From: JBDSEG01 sp039920165
GTDB taxonomy: Bacteria; Pseudomonadota; Gammaproteobacteria; Burkholderiales; Burkholderiaceae_C
DNA length: 7,729 bases
NCBI GenBank assembly: GCA_039920165.1
Contig: JBDSEG010000278.1
Location: 1 to 7,729, forward strand
Reading direction: 5' to 3'
Below are positions 5,614-7,729 of this stretch, piece after piece. Numbering within the stretch: the stretch's first letter is position 1; each line of letters opens with the position of its first letter. The translations under genes and the position numbers were made by a program. The notes beneath the pieces are model-generated. The model worked only from the letters and a program-made list of their open reading frames with translations. It was not told the origin of the DNA and searched no databases.

Positions 5614-6929
5614 TTCACGAGTTCCGGCGCGATGAGGCGCGGCAGGAACAGCGACACCTCGGGCCACAGGATGAGCGCCACCAGCACCAGCATCATCGGC
5701 ACCAGCATGATGAAGGTGTCCTTCAGCGCGAAGCGCAGCCGCACCTTGGCGACCGCGCAGGCGATCATCAGACACAGGCCGTACGGCGGCGTGACGAGGC
5801 CGAAGGCGAGCGCGACGATGCCGACGATCGCGAACTGGATCGGGTGCATGTGCACCGAGTGCGCGAGCGGCTCGAGCGTGGTGCCGACGATCACGATGGC
5901 GGGGATCGCATCGAGGAAGCAGCCGACGATCAGGAAGCAGAAGGCGATGAAGAAGCCCACGCCGGTGACACCGAGACCCCACGCGGTGACGTTGGACAGC
6001 AGCGATTGCGGGATCTGGTAATAGGCGAGCAGCCAGCCGAAGGCCGATGCGGTGCCGACGCAGAAGAGCGCGATCGACGCCAGCTTGCCGGTCTCGGACA
6101 ATGCGGTATAGAGGCGCTTGCGGTCCATTTCGCGGTAGACGAAGATCGACAGCAGCGCCGCATAGATGACCGCGATGGCGGCCGACTCGGTGGGCGTGAA
6201 CCAGCCGAGCAGGGTGCCGCCGACGATGATGAAGGGAGTCATCAGCGCCGGGATCGACTCGAACATCGAGACGAAGAACTCGCGCGCCGTGGCGCGCGGA
6301 TAGACCGGGTATTTGCGCCGCACCGCGTACACATGCACCGTTGCCATCTGCGCGCCGGCGATCAGGAAGCCCGGGACGATGCCGGCCAGATACAGCGCAC
6401 CGATCGAGGTCGATATGACGCCGCCCCATACCACCATCAGGATCGACGGCGGGATGACGACCGCGAGCACCGACGAGACCGCGGTGATCGCGATCGAGAA
6501 CGACAGGTCGTAGCCTTCCTTGGTCTGCGCGTCGATGAAGATCTTGCTCTGACTCGCCGCGTCGGCGGTCGACGATCCGGAGATGCCGGCGAAGAACACC
6601 GACAGCACGACGTTGATCTGCGCCAGCGCCCCGGGCATGCTGCCCACCATCGTGCGAGACAGCTTGACGAGCCGGTCGGTGATACCGCCGATGCCCATCA
6701 GGTTGGCGGTCAGCAGGAAGAACGGGACCGCCAGCAGGATGAACGAGTTGTAGGCCTTGAAGGTCTCGTTGAAGAGCACCATCGGCGACAGGCGAGGCTC
6801 GAATATCAGCGAGGGCAGGCAGGCCAGGCCCAGCGCGAAGCCGACCGGCACGCGCAGCAGCAGCAGCGCGAAGAAGGTGCCGAACAGCAGCAGCGCCGCG
6901 ATTCCCGGGGTCAGCGCGGCCTGCGTCAT
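5610..6929 (-). CDS. dctM: TRAP transporter large permease subunit, DctM type
   Basis: This 439-residue inner-membrane protein is the normal length for DctM, the ion-coupled channel subunit of tripartite ATP-independent periplasmic transporters. Hydrophobic helices span the whole chain. Family motifs appear in order: PFFLLTANLMGIGGITDRLV (69-88), AGISGSSTADAA (114-125), VIPPSILMV (158-166), GGVISTSIGALYLAGIVPG (169-187), GWFTPTESAAIAVIYA (242-257), FLDAIPAIVI (338-347), HPIQFAIV (362-369) and GLVTPPYGLCLM (377-388). Its ATG overlaps the dctQ stop as ATGA, and its stop overlaps the dioxygenase GTG, so all three are probably translationally coupled. Uptake is expected to be driven by a Na+ gradient, as in studied TRAP systems. 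The substrate is set mainly by DctP, which is mostly outside the window. Confidence 0.96.
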   Translation of the reverse strand: MTQAALTPGIAALLLFGTFFALLLLRVPVGFALGLACLPSLIFEPRLSPMVLFNETFKAYNSFILLAVPFFLLTANLMGIGGITDRLVKLSRTMVGSMPGALAQINVVLSVFFAGISGSSTADAASQSKIFIDAQTKEGYDLSFSIAITAVSSVLAVVIPPSILMVVWGGVISTSIGALYLAGIVPGFLIAGAQMATVHVYAVRRKYPVYPRATAREFFVSMFESIPALMTPFIIVGGTLLGWFTPTESAAIAVIYAALLSIFVYREMDRKRLYTALSETGKLASIALFCVGTASAFGWLLAYYQIPQSLLSNVTAWGLGVTGVGFFIAFCFLIVGCFLDAIPAIVIVGTTLEPLAHSVHMHPIQFAIVGIVALAFGLVTPPYGLCLMIACAVAKVRLRFALKDTFIMLVPMMLVLVALILWPEVSLFLPRLIAPELVK

Positions 6930-7408
6930 GCGGCGTCCTTCGAGGTGAGCAGGCGGATGTCGGCAGCGAAGGCCTCGCCGATGAAGAGCGCCCAGGTCAG
7001 GCCGGCGACCGGCCAGGCGAGGAAGATGAAAGGCATCGGCAGTTCGGCGAGTTCGGACTCCTGGTTCCAGCCGAAGCGCACGAACTGGATGCCCCACCAG
7101 AAGAAGACGATCGCGAAGCCAAGCACGAACAGGTTGGAGACGATGCGCAAGGTCGCGCCCGCGCGCGGCGCCAGCTCGGGCCAGACGTCGACGTCGAAAT
7201 GGCTGCGCTCGCGCACGCCGATCATGGCGCCGATCATCACCATCCAGATGAACAGGAAGCGCGACAGCTCTTCGGTCCAGATGTACGAGGGAATGAGGCC
7301 GGTGAAGCGCGATACGACCTGCAGCGTCACCGGCACGATGAGGATGGCCACGCAGGCGACGAGCAGCCCATTGAGCAGCCGGTGGTAGGCGTTCGTCAGC
7401 GTTTTCAT
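6926..7408 (-). CDS. dctQ: TRAP transporter small permease subunit, DctQ type
   Basis: This 160-residue protein has four predicted membrane helices, at about 12-33, 48-65, 88-110 and 126-150. It shows the family signature IWTEELSRFLFIWMVMIGAMIGVRERSHFDVDV (43-75), where W44-x-E-E-x-x-R is the conserved interfacial stretch. It pairs with DctM in the inner membrane. The start is the ATG at 7408 (MKTLTNAYHRLLNG); an in-frame ATG at 7462 would add a non-membrane leader and lies inside the intercistronic hairpin. GGAGGA lies 12 bases before the chosen ATG, a somewhat long spacing. The stop overlaps the dctM start by four bases. Confidence 0.93.
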   Translation of the reverse strand: MKTLTNAYHRLLNGLLVACVAILIVPVTLQVVSRFTGLIPSYIWTEELSRFLFIWMVMIGAMIGVRERSHFDVDVWPELAPRAGATLRIVSNLFVLGFAIVFFWWGIQFVRFGWNQESELAELPMPFIFLAWPVAGLTWALFIGEAFAADIRLLTSKDAA

Positions 7409-7460
7409 CGGGGACTCGCTTCCTCCGCATCCGGCCAAGCACAGTGCGTCGACCGGAAAC

Positions 7461-7497
7461 AAGCGCGCGGATCCGGTCGACCGGTCGCGGCGCGCTT
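7461..7497 (-). terminator. Intercistronic hairpin between dctP and dctQ (attenuator or partial terminator)
   Basis: AAGCGCGC at 7461-7468 pairs perfectly with GCGCGCTT at 7490-7497. Between them lies a 12-base perfect palindrome, CCGGTCGACCGG (7473-7484). The transcript read leftwards from dctP could therefore form a long G/C stem with a small internal loop, followed by only a few U (TTGTTTCC). This is more like an mRNA-stabilising or partial-termination element than a strong terminator. In many TRAP operons the binding protein is needed in excess over the permease, which such a structure would allow. Confidence 0.45.
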
Positions 7498-7507
7498 CGT
7501 GACGGCC

Positions 7508-7729
7508 CTACTTGATCGCGAGGATCTTGGCGTGGATCGCGTCGGCGCCGATTTCCTTGGCGTAGGCGGCCATCACCGGGTCGACCAGGGCCTGCATCTT
7601 GGCCCGCTCGGTGAAAGGGATGCGCTTCAACTTGCCGGCCTTTTCGAGCGCCTCGAGCTTGGCGCTGTCCTCGCTCGACTCGACCTGTCGACCGTAGGTG
7701 CCGGCTTCCTTGCCGGCCTTGACGATGGC
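7508..7729 (-). CDS. dctP: TRAP transporter substrate-binding protein, DctP type (C-terminal 73 residues)
   Basis: The reverse strand gives 73 residues and a TAG stop at 7508-7510, and continues past the right edge. The sequence (AIVKAGKEAGTYGRQVESSE, later RIPFTERAKMQALVDPVMAAYAKEIGADAI, ending KILAIK) is the closing helix pair of a DctP-like protein. TERAKMQALVDPVMAAYAKEIG matches the usual end of the family. Position immediately upstream of dctQ on the same strand supports this. The gene encodes the periplasmic ligand-capture subunit. The conserved ligand-binding arginine lies outside the window, so the substrate cannot be judged. Confidence 0.8.
   Translation of the reverse strand, partial: AIVKAGKEAGTYGRQVESSEDSAKLEALEKAGKLKRIPFTERAKMQALVDPVMAAYAKEIGADAIHAKILAIK

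Noticed and set aside
4423..6021. 532-codon plus-strand frame across the dioxygenase and dctM
   Set aside because: It starts inside the DUF2784 gene and runs antisense to two clearly identified genes; no domain is visible.
4759..6429. Possible long fusion of the dioxygenase with an N-terminal extension inside dctM
   Set aside because: The open frame extends upstream only as a shadow of dctM. The GTG at 5613 overlapping the dctM stop gives a normal 284-residue enzyme.
5562..7388. 608-codon plus-strand frame, very rich in Arg, Asp, Glu, His and Gln
   Set aside because: It mirrors the hydrophobic codons of dctM and dctQ on the other strand; the charged composition is the expected complement of membrane-protein codons, not a real coiled-coil protein.
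6930..7442. N-terminal extension of dctM giving a DctQM fusion
   Set aside because: The extended frame through the dctQ region is Arg-rich and not membrane-like, whereas separate dctQ and dctM frames with an ATGA overlap are both intact.

Overview
The window looks like high-GC chromosomal DNA from a betaproteobacterium, most likely of the order Burkholderiales. Coding third positions are strongly G/C. It carries a TctC/Bug-type periplasmic binding protein, a family greatly expanded in that order, together with a TRAP transporter and a TauD/TfdA-type dioxygenase. The genus cannot be read from the sequence.

Left part (1-2028). A cupin-fold protein is encoded on the minus strand and runs off the left edge. 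It is divergent from a plus-strand periplasmic iron/polyamine-type ABC binding protein. The 266-base gap between them holds at least three related GTTC...GAAC inverted repeats: two tandem copies near the cupin start and one near the binding-protein start. This looks like the operator set of one regulator controlling both directions.

Middle (2090-4760). A TctC/Bug binding protein follows on the plus strand, 61 bases after the ABC binding protein. Beyond it lies a patch of gene decay: an alpha/beta-hydrolase C-terminal remnant with two frameshifts, an unrecognised small protein ending in a histidine-rich tail, a DUF2784-like membrane protein, and the last ~50 residues of a glyoxalase/VOC protein. 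The VOC remnant directly abuts and partly overlaps the DUF2784 gene end. No partner membrane subunits for either the ABC or the Bug binding protein are present here.

Right part (4759-7729). A tightly packed minus-strand operon is read from right to left: dctP (C-terminus only), a strong intercistronic hairpin, dctQ, dctM, then a TauD/TfdA-type Fe(II)/2-oxoglutarate dioxygenase. dctQ/dctM and dctM/dioxygenase each overlap by 4 bases (ATGA and GTGA). The likely logic is that the TRAP system imports an organic acid and the co-translated dioxygenase makes the first oxidative cut. The divergent cupin could act in the same or a related catabolic route. The substrate cannot be determined from sequence.

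I found no RNA genes, CRISPR array, insertion sequence or phage gene. Nothing here is clearly an undescribed system. The best leads are the repeated operator, the TRAP-dioxygenase coupling, the His-tailed unknown protein and the decayed island.
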